Below are positions 25,227 through 34,658 of a stretch of DNA of 64,000 bases, one piece after another. The stretch comes from DAOUJH01 sp965116555. GTDB taxonomy: Bacteria; Chloroflexota; Dehalococcoidia; Lucifugimonadales; QGNO01. The notes under the pieces are model-generated. The model saw only the letters and a list, made by a program, of their open reading frames with translations, was not told the DNA's origin and did no database searches. Within the stretch, counting starts at the first letter, position 1. Each line of letters starts with the position of its first letter. The translations under genes were made by a program, and so were the position numbers. The DNA lies in the NCBI GenBank assembly GCA_965116555.1, contig OZ220698.1, positions 434,001 through 498,000 of the forward strand, given 5' to 3'.

Positions 25227-27506
25227 TCATACAGGAACCATGAGACCGTCTTGGAATTTTCGATCAGGTCCATCGCGTACGGCAGACAGCAACTTCTTGG
25301 CCAATTCTAGTCCCTCAACCTTGTTGATGTTTGCGTTGCTGATGTCCCATGACTTGGCTGGCTCGATGCAGTTCTGACATCCGGACGAGCATCTACAGTT
25401 CTCAGCAATTTCAACTCCCTTCTCCAGAGCGACGTCCCAAACACTGAACAGCTTCTTAGCGACCCCGATTCCACCTGGGTAGTTCTCGTAGCAATACGCC
25501 GCTAGCTCGCTCCCCACTCTGGAATACGTAGTTGTGTCAAAACGGTCTGCAGGGATTACAAACATTGCGCCAACGCGAATCATATGCTCCACCGCCCCGA
25601 TACCATCAACTGCCATAGGGCTCTGTGGCACATCAATCCAGAAGGAGTGAAGGTTCTTGAGGAAGAGAGCTTCGCTATCACCTCCAGTTTTGATGAGTTC
25701 CATAGAACGTTCGTCCATGAGCTTGTACCCGGTAAAATTCATCACGATGTCCAGAGATCCGTAAAACACGCTGACGTTTCCATAACCAAGCCCATCGAAG
25801 AAATCGGACCTTGTAAGCACTGTATAGAAGCCTGGCTCGGTCCTCAGATATTGTTCAGATTCTTCGAGAGTTACGGCCTGCTCTTCATGCGACCTTACGT
25901 GATAGCGCAATCCAAAGAAGGGGAATATAGCGCCAATATAGGCCTCGCGAAACCTTCGCATAGCTGAGATTTGCCCTAGTTCCTCGTTTCCTCTCTTCAA
26001 CTTGAAAGATTGACCGACGCCCCCGCGTAGACTTAGGCGCGGCTGTGGCTTGAACCCGGCCGGTATCGCTCCTTTGGCCTTACTCGCTGCGTCATAGAAT
26101 GGCCGACCGAGAATGGCCTCGTCGGAGGGACGGACCAGTCCACCTGCTTCTTCCAAGAGCGAAGGGAGATGCTTGCCAATGAGCTCTTCGTTACCGGGGT
26201 CAACGACCAGCTCGTCGAACGGCTTTTCAAGGAATGCGTTGAGATTGCTGACGAAGAAACGGTCAATGGGGTCGTTCATCGCGAAGAATAGAACAAAGGC
26301 TTCCTTGTCCCAACTCCGACCGGCTCGCCCAATCTGCTGCCACGCCGACATTATGCTGGACGGAAATCCCGCCAATATGATGCCGTCTAATCCACCGACG
26401 TCCAGGCCAATCTCCAGGGCGTTTGTAGTGAACACAACCCGGATGTCTCCAGCTTTCACCTTCTCTTGAATCTCCTGTCGGCGATCTGGCTTCAAGTCCG
26501 CGTGGAATGCGGAAAGCTGCTCAGGCTTTAGTCCCATTTCTGTAGCGGCGCGTCGGCAGTTAGTAAAGGCGGTCTCCAAGAACCTCTTTGTTGGGCAGAA
26601 GATCAGAACCTGCAAACCTTCTGCGAGAACCGCTAATGCGGCTTTCTCAATACGTAGTCTGAGGATATCCCAATATCGATAGTCTCGGATTTGAGGATCA
26701 ACGAAAACAAAGTTCCGCTTAGGGCGCAACACATCCCTAGCCGACACGACTTCCATAGTTCGACCCGTCAGGGATTCAGCGTGTTCCTTAGGGTTTGCGC
26801 AAGTTGCAGTAGACAAGAATACTTGGGGCCGCGCTTCAATCCGGTTCAGATACAAGAAGAAGCGCCGAAGCAACAGGGCCATATTGCTACCAAAGAATCC
26901 CCGATATTCGTGCATTTCATCGATGACGACATATCGCAAATTATTCAGAAACTTGGCACCCCCTTGATGTCTGGTCCAAGATTCCCTATGACCTAAGAAG
27001 GACATGTTCAAGTACTCTGGATTTGTGAGAAGTATCTGTGAGGGCTGTTGCCTTAGCAATCCTTTAGCATCTTCGTCAGTGTCACCGTCGTAAGGCCAAG
27101 ATTCGATGTCGAGTGGTTGGCAAATGCGTCGGATCTGTTGCCGCTGGTCAAAGGCTAGCGCCTTCATCGGATAGATCATCATTGCGTGCGAGCCCGGATT
27201 CTCCTTCAAGAAATGAACCATTGGAGCAGTGAACGCAAGCGTCTTGCCACTGGCCGTCGGTGATTCCATCACCACGTCCGCTCCACTCAGCGCCTTGGCT
27301 ATGGCCTCGGCCTGGTGCTGATAGGGCTGACTTATTCCTGAGCCAACTAAGGCATTACGAACATCGGGATTCAATTGCCTTGGCCATTCATCGGCGTGCC
27401 TGGGCCTGATCCGATCGACTGTGCCTCGATTGATTGTGTCAGCCTCCCGGATAGCATCGAATTCTCCAAGTCGCTCCAGAAATCGGTCGATGTCTACTTC
27501 ATTCAT
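25227..27506 (-). CDS. MrfA-like DEAD/DEAH-family helicase with C-terminal Cys cluster
   Basis: A superfamily 2 helicase of about 759 residues. It has an N-terminal Q-like region, Walker A in ESPTASGKTLAF, a DExH box in VIDEMHEYRG, and motif VI in QQIGRAGR. The C-terminal region ends with CRCSSGCQNC, the four-Cys zinc site of DUF1998/MrfA-YprA helicases. MrfA acts in repair of mitomycin-type lesions together with the exonuclease MrfB, and related proteins occur in DISARM. No MrfB or DISARM partner is visible, so the role is open. The ATG at 27506 is preferred over an upstream start at 27545. Convergent with the radical SAM gene. Confidence 0.85.
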   Translation of the reverse strand: MNEVDIDRFLERLGEFDAIREADTINRGTVDRIRPRHADEWPRQLNPDVRNALVGSGISQPYQHQAEAIAKALSGADVVMESPTASGKTLAFTAPMVHFLKENPGSHAMMIYPMKALAFDQRQQIRRICQPLDIESWPYDGDTDEDAKGLLRQQPSQILLTNPEYLNMSFLGHRESWTRHQGGAKFLNNLRYVVIDEMHEYRGFFGSNMALLLRRFFLYLNRIEARPQVFLSTATCANPKEHAESLTGRTMEVVSARDVLRPKRNFVFVDPQIRDYRYWDILRLRIEKAALAVLAEGLQVLIFCPTKRFLETAFTNCRRAATEMGLKPEQLSAFHADLKPDRRQEIQEKVKAGDIRVVFTTNALEIGLDVGGLDGIILAGFPSSIMSAWQQIGRAGRSWDKEAFVLFFAMNDPIDRFFVSNLNAFLEKPFDELVVDPGNEELIGKHLPSLLEEAGGLVRPSDEAILGRPFYDAASKAKGAIPAGFKPQPRLSLRGGVGQSFKLKRGNEELGQISAMRRFREAYIGAIFPFFGLRYHVRSHEEQAVTLEESEQYLRTEPGFYTVLTRSDFFDGLGYGNVSVFYGSLDIVMNFTGYKLMDERSMELIKTGGDSEALFLKNLHSFWIDVPQSPMAVDGIGAVEHMIRVGAMFVIPADRFDTTTYSRVGSELAAYCYENYPGGIGVAKKLFSVWDVALEKGVEIAENCRCSSGCQNCIEPAKSWDISNANINKVEGLELAKKLLSAVRDGPDRKFQDGLMVPV

Positions 27507-27964
27507 CTCAGTGCCCCCAGTCGGTGAACAGTCCGAAGGTACCATGCCAAGTCTGCTGCGTTGAATTCAGTCTAGTCTTCCGAGTCGGCAAAGACAGACG
27601 CAATATGTGACCTCTTAGGCCGACGCCTCTGATTGTTGGCCCATTCTCAGGAGACCCGTTCTGCCAAGTGCTCTGAACTCCAAGACCTGCTTAGGTGTTG
27701 AGCTGCGAAGATATCTCGGCATTTGCGTCATAGAGAAGCAAGGTAACTCCCTCACAAGTCAGTGACCACCTTGTACGGCTGACTTACCTTAGTTCCTGTC
27801 GGAAGACACTTATTGACAACATCATAAGCTCTGCGTCCACCCTTGGACAATGGAACCGCAAGATTTCGCTCTTGTATTGCCTGCAGAAACAGGGACAGGT
27901 AAGCTATCGATCAAGAGCAAAGCGGGCCTCGCTATAGCAAGGGATACGCCAGAAGGAGACGCTG
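27507..27964. other. Divergent intergenic region before the MORC operon
   Basis: About 460 bases between the helicase start and the MORC-like ATPase. I see no ORF I would support. A TTGACA at 27813 has no good -10 at the right distance. An AAGGAG ribosome binding site lies just before the ATG at 27965. The region should hold the promoters of both units. Confidence 0.5.
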
Positions 27965-30379
27965 ATGCAAGAGCCTGGACAGAGTGAGCCGGTGGTAGAC
28001 ATTACACCTCACCCACGTATTCTGCGGATGCTGGGTGAAATCGCTTTCGAACCACGTAAGTGTATTGGCGAGTTAATCGACAATTCAATAGACGGATTCT
28101 TGAATTACCGCCCCTTGCTAAGGGACGAGGATCTGGAAATCATGATCCAAGTTCCCCACTGGCAAGACATTGAAGCTGGTCATGCCAGTATTGTAGTCGA
28201 GGACAATGGGCCTGGAATGACCCTGGATCGTATGGTCGATGCTGCTAGAGCAGGTTACTCTCATAACTCACCAGTTGATAACCTCGGGCTATTTGGAATG
28301 GGTTTCAACATAGCGACCGCTAGGTTAGGGCGCACTACCCAGTTGAGAAGTGGCGTGGTAGGTGAGGAAAAGTGGTCGGTAATTGAAATAGACCTTAACG
28401 CGCTTCAGGGACGACACAGCTTCGGCATAACCCCTAGATTCGAAGTCAAACGCAAGAATGATCATGGTACGCGCATAACCATCGGCAAACTAAGAACGGA
28501 GCAAGCCACACAGATAGCCGCTGGAGTCGCAGGTAGAACCCAGCGCTCCGTTTCAGGCCTACGAAATTGGATTGGAAGGACTTATGCACGATACTTGAGG
28601 GACTCCATTCCAGAGCATGGAGCCAGTAGACTCCGCATCATCGTTAACGGACAAACAGTCAATCCGTATCGATGGTGTGTATGGGGTGGCAATAGGTACG
28701 TAGAGGTGGGTCCTGGGACACGCACTGGGCAATCTGAGCGAATTTACGCTCTCAAGGAATTCGATCAACCCCTAGGAGAAGGAGACTATTGCACAGTATG
28801 CCTTGCGTGGATGCCTCTTCATCTTCCGGAGACGCAGGAGTGCTTGTATTGCGGCCAGCGATCGACAATTCGGCGGATTAGGCGTATGAAAGGCTGGATT
28901 GGAGTCCAGCGGCATCTCGACGATGTTGAGTTCGGATTGGATTTTCTAAGAAATGGCCGCGCTATCCTCCAATGGGACAAACGAGTATTTTCTTGGACGG
29001 ATCCGGAATCTGGGCAGTCCGTGGTCGAGTATCCGATTGACGAGCCGCGGGTGACCATGGGACGTATTGTGGGCGAAGTAGAGATTGACCATGTCCCCGT
29101 ACACTATCAGAAGGACTCCTTTGAGGAAGACCATACTTTATGGAGGGAGGTGATCGAAAACCTGAGGGGTTTATCCCCTCTTCGACCTCAAGTTGCGAGA
29201 ACAAAAGGACTTAGTCCTAATCAATCTCTCTTGGCGCAGATTTATCGCGGTTTCAACCGGACTCGAAGAGAGCAGGGAGGAAGAACGCGGGATTCAGTGA
29301 GAGGCAGGCGGGATCGTTGGGACCGAGATTTGATAATCAACCAGGAGGTCGCTAAAGAATTTTATCAGCGGTTCCTTCGAGGCGACCCCGATTATCAGTC
29401 AGATCAAAAGTGGTTCGAATGGATGGAGGCGGCTGATGTGGCAAGGGAACAAGAACCTCAACCACCCGAAGATAGGGATGATGATCCCGAACAAAGCCCC
29501 GACTCCCGCCCTCCTGGTTCTAGACCCGCCTCTGAGCAGGATGAGTTGAGGGAAACCTCTGAGCTGGACGAAGCTCTGAGTGGAACATACGGCTTCGAGC
29601 CGGCGAGAGAGGCTGAGGTTAGTGTTTTTAGGACAAGTAATCCGATGTGGCTGGAAGTGCCCAATGTTCGCACAGGCGTACCTATAAAGACGTTTCCGAA
29701 TCTTGATGGCACAATAGAGTGCTTCTACGACCCAACTCATCCTAGATTGGTGGATGATACAGATGAGATCGCTGAACTGATAGTAAGCGAGGTTTCCTTG
29801 GTTCTTCGAAACAGGTTCTATGAGAGATTCCCATACTCGTATGTCTTGGGGCCGATTCGCGGGGCCCGCCTTGAGCGTACATCTCCCGCAGACGTTGAAA
29901 TACAGGCGAGAACCATGGTTGCCGACTTGGTTCCTCGACTGGTCCAGGTTTACGGGCAAAGTCCTGCTTCGGCAGATAGTCAGCTGAAAGATCTACTATC
30001 TCCTGAAGAAATAGAGATGTTGAGCCAAGTGGTTGCCGAGTCGGGAGGCGACCAAACACGGCTAGAAACCGTCCTCAACACCGGAGAGTTTCTGAAAGTG
30101 ATGCCGAACACCATTGGTAGAGTGATTAGGCAGTATCCAGATGTGTTCCTAGACGGGCTACTATTCTCCTTACCTTACTCCACTCTACCGCAGAGCCTAT
30201 CGGATACCAATAAGCAGGAATTGGGGATGGCGAACACGGAAAGAGTCGCAAACCTAATAGACGACATTGCGGAGGTGCTTCGTCGCCAATCATTCCCATC
30301 ACGTCAGATTCAGATGTTGAGCCGAAAGCGCGTGGCAAATAGCTTGGACTTGATCAGGGAAATATTGGTAGCGACATGA
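27965..30379 (+). CDS. MORC/GHKL-type ATPase
   Basis: An 804-residue protein with an N-terminal GHKL ATP-binding domain: the N-box in GELIDNSIDG (about 35-44), the DxGxG box in VVEDNGPGM (77-85), and the lid GLFGMGFNIA (108-117). It also has four Cys (276, 279, 293, 296) in a CxxC-x13-CxxC pattern that may bind zinc, and a Pro/acidic disordered stretch near 480-530. MORC- and MutL-like ATPases recur in bacterial restriction-modification gene clusters and act as ATP-driven DNA clamps or compactors. It is the first gene of a seven-gene operon and overlaps the helicase-nuclease gene by four bases. No receiver or phosphoacceptor domain, so it is not a sensor kinase. Confidence 0.88.
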   Translation: MQEPGQSEPVVDITPHPRILRMLGEIAFEPRKCIGELIDNSIDGFLNYRPLLRDEDLEIMIQVPHWQDIEAGHASIVVEDNGPGMTLDRMVDAARAGYSHNSPVDNLGLFGMGFNIATARLGRTTQLRSGVVGEEKWSVIEIDLNALQGRHSFGITPRFEVKRKNDHGTRITIGKLRTEQATQIAAGVAGRTQRSVSGLRNWIGRTYARYLRDSIPEHGASRLRIIVNGQTVNPYRWCVWGGNRYVEVGPGTRTGQSERIYALKEFDQPLGEGDYCTVCLAWMPLHLPETQECLYCGQRSTIRRIRRMKGWIGVQRHLDDVEFGLDFLRNGRAILQWDKRVFSWTDPESGQSVVEYPIDEPRVTMGRIVGEVEIDHVPVHYQKDSFEEDHTLWREVIENLRGLSPLRPQVARTKGLSPNQSLLAQIYRGFNRTRREQGGRTRDSVRGRRDRWDRDLIINQEVAKEFYQRFLRGDPDYQSDQKWFEWMEAADVAREQEPQPPEDRDDDPEQSPDSRPPGSRPASEQDELRETSELDEALSGTYGFEPAREAEVSVFRTSNPMWLEVPNVRTGVPIKTFPNLDGTIECFYDPTHPRLVDDTDEIAELIVSEVSLVLRNRFYERFPYSYVLGPIRGARLERTSPADVEIQARTMVADLVPRLVQVYGQSPASADSQLKDLLSPEEIEMLSQVVAESGGDQTRLETVLNTGEFLKVMPNTIGRVIRQYPDVFLDGLLFSLPYSTLPQSLSDTNKQELGMANTERVANLIDDIAEVLRRQSFPSRQIQMLSRKRVANSLDLIREILVAT

Positions 30380-32052
30380 CTTTAGATGAGCAAAATTTCC
30401 TCCGGATGTTGGACCTTGAATTAGCTAACCCAAAGTGGTTTGAAAGGCAAGTTGTCCGAACTCTACTCCTCTTAGGTTGGAGCGGGGTTAGGCATGTGGG
30501 TGCTTCGTGGGACGGCGGAGCAGACGTAGTCGCAAGGGCTGGTGACAAACGCTGGGTCGTGCAGGTCAAGGCCAATCGAAGACCGTCCTCTTCTGATGGC
30601 GTAAGGGACTTAGAGCGCGCCGGCATACGATACGGAGCACGGAATGGCTTAGCCGTAGGGAGAGGTGGATGGAGTAGGTCCGCAAGGTCACTGGCGAAGC
30701 AGTACGGTGATCAAGTCCAACTTTATAGCGGCGTGGAAATTGTCCGGGTTGTTGAAGATCACTGCCCGATTTTCATGCCAACTTACCGAGCACTCCATAG
30801 TTTCCAAGAGGAGGCTGTCAGAGAGATTCAACTCCGAAGGCAAAATGGGGACTCTTCGGCCTTAATAGCGATGGCGACTGGATTGGGGAAAACCGTAGTC
30901 GCTGCTGAATTCGCCTTACGGAGTCAGAATACTGATATGCCCGAACGGATTCTCGTCCTTGCCCACAGTCAAGACATTCTGCAACAGAGCGAACGGTCAT
31001 TCTGGCATCACTTGCCCAAGACTGTGTCAACGCATCAGTTAAATGGTTCTGAGCGACCCTTTAGATTCGACGGTATAACGTTTGCCACATTCCAAACTAT
31101 GGACAGTATCCTACGAATAGGTGAGGAAAAGATACCAAAGTTCGACATCGTTATCGTGGATGAATGTCATCATGCAGGAGCCCCAAGCTACAAGTCCGTG
31201 TTGGAGGAACTCAATCCAGGATTCCTTGTTGGGTTAACCGCAACTCCTTGGAGGGCGGACGAGATCCACTTAAGGGACATGTTTGGGGCCCCAGTTTATT
31301 CCAAGTCAATAGTAGAGGCCATGAACGAAGGATGGCTTGCTGAGATTGACTACCGACTGTTGGCAGACAACATCCCTTGGGATGATCTTCAACCCCTGAC
31401 TAGAACAACAATGACAATTCGTCAACTGAACTCTCGCCTCTTTCTACCCCAACTTGAAGACGCAATTGTGGGCAAGATCCAAGAGCATTGGTCAGATATT
31501 GGCAGGCCAAGGGCGCTGATTTTCTGCAAGACAATTCACAGCGCCGAGCGAATGGCGGCAACAATAAATGCTAAGGGTTTCGCCAGAGCAGATGTCTTGA
31601 CAAGCGGAACAGGACCTGGCAACCGCCGCATTGACCGAGAGATCAAATTGATGCGCTTCGAGAACGGTGAAATAGACATCCTTTGTGGAGTAGATATATT
31701 CAACGAGGGTATCGACGTCCCTGATGTCAATCTCCTTGTATTCTTACGGGTCACACATAGCAGGAGGATATTTATTCAACAACTGGGTCGCGGGCTTAGA
31801 TGGCAAAGGGGTAAGGTTGTTCGCGTGCTGGACTTTGTAAGTGACATAAGACGTATTGCGGCCGTGTTACAAATGGATGAACAGCACAGGCACCTTAGGA
31901 ATCTCAAAGCGACCCAGGAGGTCACCCTCCCAGACACGCTTGTTAGGTTTGAAGAAGATCGTGCAGCGAGTTTCTTCAGCGAATGGCTACGAGACTTAGC
32001 TGACTTGGAGGACGCCAGTGAGCGTAGTGAGCTGTCGTTCCCACGGCCATAG
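30376..32052 (+). CDS. Mrr-type nuclease fused to a superfamily 2 helicase
   Basis: The 558-residue protein starts with a restriction-endonuclease-like (Mrr_cat) domain. Asp50 in SWDGGADVV and the Q-x-K of WVVQVKAN (63-65) fit the catalytic pattern. A superfamily 2 translocase follows: Walker A AMATGLGKT (165-173), DECHH (262-266), LTATPWRADE, and motif VI LGRGLRWQRG. The fusion can scan and cut DNA, which suits the restriction arm of the operon. It is coupled to the MORC gene by an ATGA overlap and lies 16 bases before the cytosine methyltransferase. Confidence 0.88.
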   Translation: MTLDEQNFLRMLDLELANPKWFERQVVRTLLLLGWSGVRHVGASWDGGADVVARAGDKRWVVQVKANRRPSSSDGVRDLERAGIRYGARNGLAVGRGGWSRSARSLAKQYGDQVQLYSGVEIVRVVEDHCPIFMPTYRALHSFQEEAVREIQLRRQNGDSSALIAMATGLGKTVVAAEFALRSQNTDMPERILVLAHSQDILQQSERSFWHHLPKTVSTHQLNGSERPFRFDGITFATFQTMDSILRIGEEKIPKFDIVIVDECHHAGAPSYKSVLEELNPGFLVGLTATPWRADEIHLRDMFGAPVYSKSIVEAMNEGWLAEIDYRLLADNIPWDDLQPLTRTTMTIRQLNSRLFLPQLEDAIVGKIQEHWSDIGRPRALIFCKTIHSAERMAATINAKGFARADVLTSGTGPGNRRIDREIKLMRFENGEIDILCGVDIFNEGIDVPDVNLLVFLRVTHSRRIFIQQLGRGLRWQRGKVVRVLDFVSDIRRIAAVLQMDEQHRHLRNLKATQEVTLPDTLVRFEEDRAASFFSEWLRDLADLEDASERSELSFPRP

Positions 32053-32068
32053 CCTATTGGGAGGATAA

Positions 32069-33175
32069 TTGTCTGACTCCCGAACATATAATGTCGTCTC
32101 TTTGTTCGCCGGCTGTGGAGGAATAGACTTCGGGTTCAAGGGCGGGTTCAACTATGGAGATATGACCTTCCCTCCCTTGCCATTCAGAATTGTGTGGGCG
32201 AACGACTGGGACAAAGCCGCCTTGCATGTCTATAACCATAATCTCTCTACCAACTTCCAGGCTAAAGACATTAAGACCGTGGACCTTGGCACCATTCTCA
32301 ACCAAGGGGATGAAGTGGACGTAGTCACCGCAGGATTTCCGTGCCAGGATTTCTCGCTGTCCGGTCCAAGGAATGGCACTAAGTCTGCACGTGGGAAACT
32401 CTACATGGAGGTTCGTAGGGCGCTCGACAGCTTATCTCCGAAATTGTTCGTCGCTGAGAATGTTCCGGGCATCGAATATCCTCCGACGATGTTCGCTTCG
32501 ATAGTGGGAGCATTGTCCGGACATGTTGAGCCCAAGTACAGAATATCCATACACAGAATCAATTGCGCTGACTTTGGTGTACCTCAAGTTCGACAAAGAG
32601 TCGTGATGGTTGGCGTCAGGTCTGACATAGTAACTGATTTCATGCCCCCCAGACCAATTCGACGGGCACCTCCGATAGACAATGGTTCTGTAGATATTCC
32701 AGCCTGGATGAAGAAACTTGTCAAAGCAGAGGCTAGAGATAAGGAAACATTGCCACACTGGATGAACGTTAGAGAAGCGATAGAAGACTTGTGGAGCCCG
32801 CTGGGCACCGGTGAGTCGGCCATTGCCGATCAGGATAAGCTTACTCATGCTACGATCGTCCTCGGAAAGAAGAAACGCAGAGACCGGCAGTTGAGGGCGG
32901 ACCTACCATCTCCTACCATCCGTGCGCAACACCACGGACATGTAGAAGTTCATTACAACCGACAACACGATGGCAGCCTTCGCCGCCTGACCATCAGAGA
33001 GTGCGCAAGGATCCAGGGTTTCCCCGATAGCTTTGAGTTTCCAACTAGCGCTACCCAAGCCTATGTCCAGATTGGCAACGCAATGCCCCCGGTAGTTGTG
33101 TACCATTGGGCAAAGTCCATTGCTAGTTGGCTTTCCGGACTGGAGTTACCCGCATCGGAGGATTCGGGAGCTTAA
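32069..33175 (+). CDS. DNA (cytosine-5) methyltransferase
   Basis: A 368-residue C5 methyltransferase with the canonical motifs: LFAGCGGIDFGF (motif I), GFPCQDFS with catalytic Cys92 (motif IV), the ENV triad at 130-132 (motif VI), and VPQVRQRVVMVG (motif VIII). The target recognition region (about 190-280) does not tell the sequence. It would protect self DNA. The TTG start has a GGGAGG ribosome binding site and is the best start. Vsr downstream fits the need to repair T:G mismatches from 5-methylcytosine deamination. Confidence 0.92.
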   Translation: MSDSRTYNVVSLFAGCGGIDFGFKGGFNYGDMTFPPLPFRIVWANDWDKAALHVYNHNLSTNFQAKDIKTVDLGTILNQGDEVDVVTAGFPCQDFSLSGPRNGTKSARGKLYMEVRRALDSLSPKLFVAENVPGIEYPPTMFASIVGALSGHVEPKYRISIHRINCADFGVPQVRQRVVMVGVRSDIVTDFMPPRPIRRAPPIDNGSVDIPAWMKKLVKAEARDKETLPHWMNVREAIEDLWSPLGTGESAIADQDKLTHATIVLGKKKRRDRQLRADLPSPTIRAQHHGHVEVHYNRQHDGSLRRLTIRECARIQGFPDSFEFPTSATQAYVQIGNAMPPVVVYHWAKSIASWLSGLELPASEDSGA

Positions 33176-33182
33176 ACGCAGC

Positions 33183-33377
33183 ATGTCTAGGAGTGACGGC
33201 AGTTTAGAGGTAAAGTATGGGGAGTCGAAAGCGAAACGCCCCTCGATTCATTCAATGCGGGTGTGTGGCACCACAAGCCGAAAGAATTGGGAGAATAGCG
33301 TTGATCCCTTCCTTCAACAGCTAGGGCTAAAGGGTCGCTATGGAACCTTCTGTGTTAGAAGCCCAAATCTGTTTTGA
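33183..33377 (+). CDS. Small hypothetical ORF between methyltransferase and Vsr genes
   Basis: A 64-codon ORF from ATG 33183, eight bases after the methyltransferase stop. It is basic and has no family I recognise. It fills the only gap above 100 bases in the operon, so it may be real or a decayed spacer. Confidence 0.3.
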   Translation: MSRSDGSLEVKYGESKAKRPSIHSMRVCGTTSRKNWENSVDPFLQQLGLKGRYGTFCVRSPNLF

Positions 33378-33387
33378 TGTTTGAAGT

Positions 33388-33840
33388 ATGAAGGATCCGT
33401 TAACAGTAGAACAGCGTTCGTCGCTTATGGCGAAGGTCAGGTCAAAGGGGAACAGATCGACTGAACTGATCGTCAAGTCTGTACTGCAGGAACAGGGCAT
33501 CACGGGATGGACTAGACATCCGCGCAACATACCCGGATGCCCTGATTTCTATTTTCCGGATCGCCGTCTTACTGTCTTTGTAGATGGTTGCTTCTGGCAC
33601 TCCTGTCCAAAGTGTGGACGGATCCCGAAAACGCGAGTCCAATTCTGGAGGAATAAGATTGAGGCGAACCGACGGCGTGACCTATCCTTGACTAGGCGTT
33701 TGCGGAGAAATGGATACCACGTGATGAGGGTATGGGAGCACGCACTTCGAGACGACAGGTGGGTACGTCGATTGATTCGAATGCTTGAACAACCTTCTGT
33801 TGCAACGAATTTCAATTCAAGCCCAGCGGAGAATCACTAA
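33388..33840 (+). CDS. vsr: Very-short-patch repair endonuclease (Vsr)
   Basis: A 150-residue Vsr family protein with the expected catalytic and zinc segments: CPDFYFPDRR (about 51-60), VDGCFWHSCPKCG (65-77) and VQFWRNKIEANRRRD (84-98). Vsr nicks next to T in T:G mismatches produced by deamination of 5-methylcytosine and is typically linked to a C5 methyltransferase, as here. Its stop shares one base with the FRG gene start, so translation is coupled. Confidence 0.93.
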   Translation: MKDPLTVEQRSSLMAKVRSKGNRSTELIVKSVLQEQGITGWTRHPRNIPGCPDFYFPDRRLTVFVDGCFWHSCPKCGRIPKTRVQFWRNKIEANRRRDLSLTRRLRRNGYHVMRVWEHALRDDRWVRRLIRMLEQPSVATNFNSSPAENH

Positions 33841-34658
33841 TGCCCCGCAGATTCAGAGATCGTAGAATCACAAGAGTAGTAGACCTGCTTGAGTTCATGC
33901 GTGAGGATCGCAAGGCTCTTAGCAAGCAGTGGTCACATATACAAGATGGTCCTTCTCCAAGCGTTTGGTACCGAGGTTTGCCTTCTTCCAGATTTAAACT
34001 CCTCCCCACTCTTCATCGCTACCGTATAGCCGTTACCTCCGAAGCCTATCTGATGAACAGATTTAAGCAGAATGCCCATGAATTTCTTGAAGAGCGTCCG
34101 CAGGGAGAGTGGGAGTGGATGCTCCTTGGTCGTCATCATGGCCTACCTTCGCGCCTCTTAGACTGGACCGAAAACCCTCTTGTAGCTCTTTTCTTCGCCT
34201 CCGATACCTCGGATGCTAGGAATGCTAGATCCAATGGGGTGTTTTGGTGTTTAAGTCCAACAGATCTGAACACAATAGCGAATCCCACTGAACCACCTTC
34301 CGCGGTACTGCCCATGCTACTAGACGAGTATGAACTCCCTCCCAGTGATCTGTTTCTGAACAACTACAAGACTTCGTCCGTTAGTCAAGCTCGTGAAAAT
34401 ACGCCAGTTGCTCCAGCTGCGGCCCTCAGCATACGAACCACCAAACGTATTCAAGCTCAATTGGGGGTCTTTACAATACATCATTCAGACACTACTCCTC
34501 TGGAAGGCTGGCCAAACCAGTCTCATCTCTGGCGGTTCATTATTCCTCGGGATGCTAAATCTTCGATCCGAACTGAATTGCAAGGGGTGGGAATAAGTGC
34601 CCTGACATTGTTCCCAGGACTTGACAATGCTGCCGCTGATGCACAAGCGAGGTTATGA
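33840..34658 (+). CDS. FRG-domain protein
   Basis: A 272-residue protein with an FRG domain: WYRGLPSSRFKLLPTLHRY (about 42-60), then LLGRHHGLPSRLLDWTENPL. The name reflects the conserved Phe/Arg-Gly; its biochemical function is not known, but FRG genes are frequent in defence islands and toxin-like loci. The start overlaps the Vsr stop and its stop overlaps the next start, so it is an integral part of the operon. It may be the effector arm (inference). Confidence 0.85.
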   Translation: MPRRFRDRRITRVVDLLEFMREDRKALSKQWSHIQDGPSPSVWYRGLPSSRFKLLPTLHRYRIAVTSEAYLMNRFKQNAHEFLEERPQGEWEWMLLGRHHGLPSRLLDWTENPLVALFFASDTSDARNARSNGVFWCLSPTDLNTIANPTEPPSAVLPMLLDEYELPPSDLFLNNYKTSSVSQARENTPVAPAAALSIRTTKRIQAQLGVFTIHHSDTTPLEGWPNQSHLWRFIIPRDAKSSIRTELQGVGISALTLFPGLDNAAADAQARL

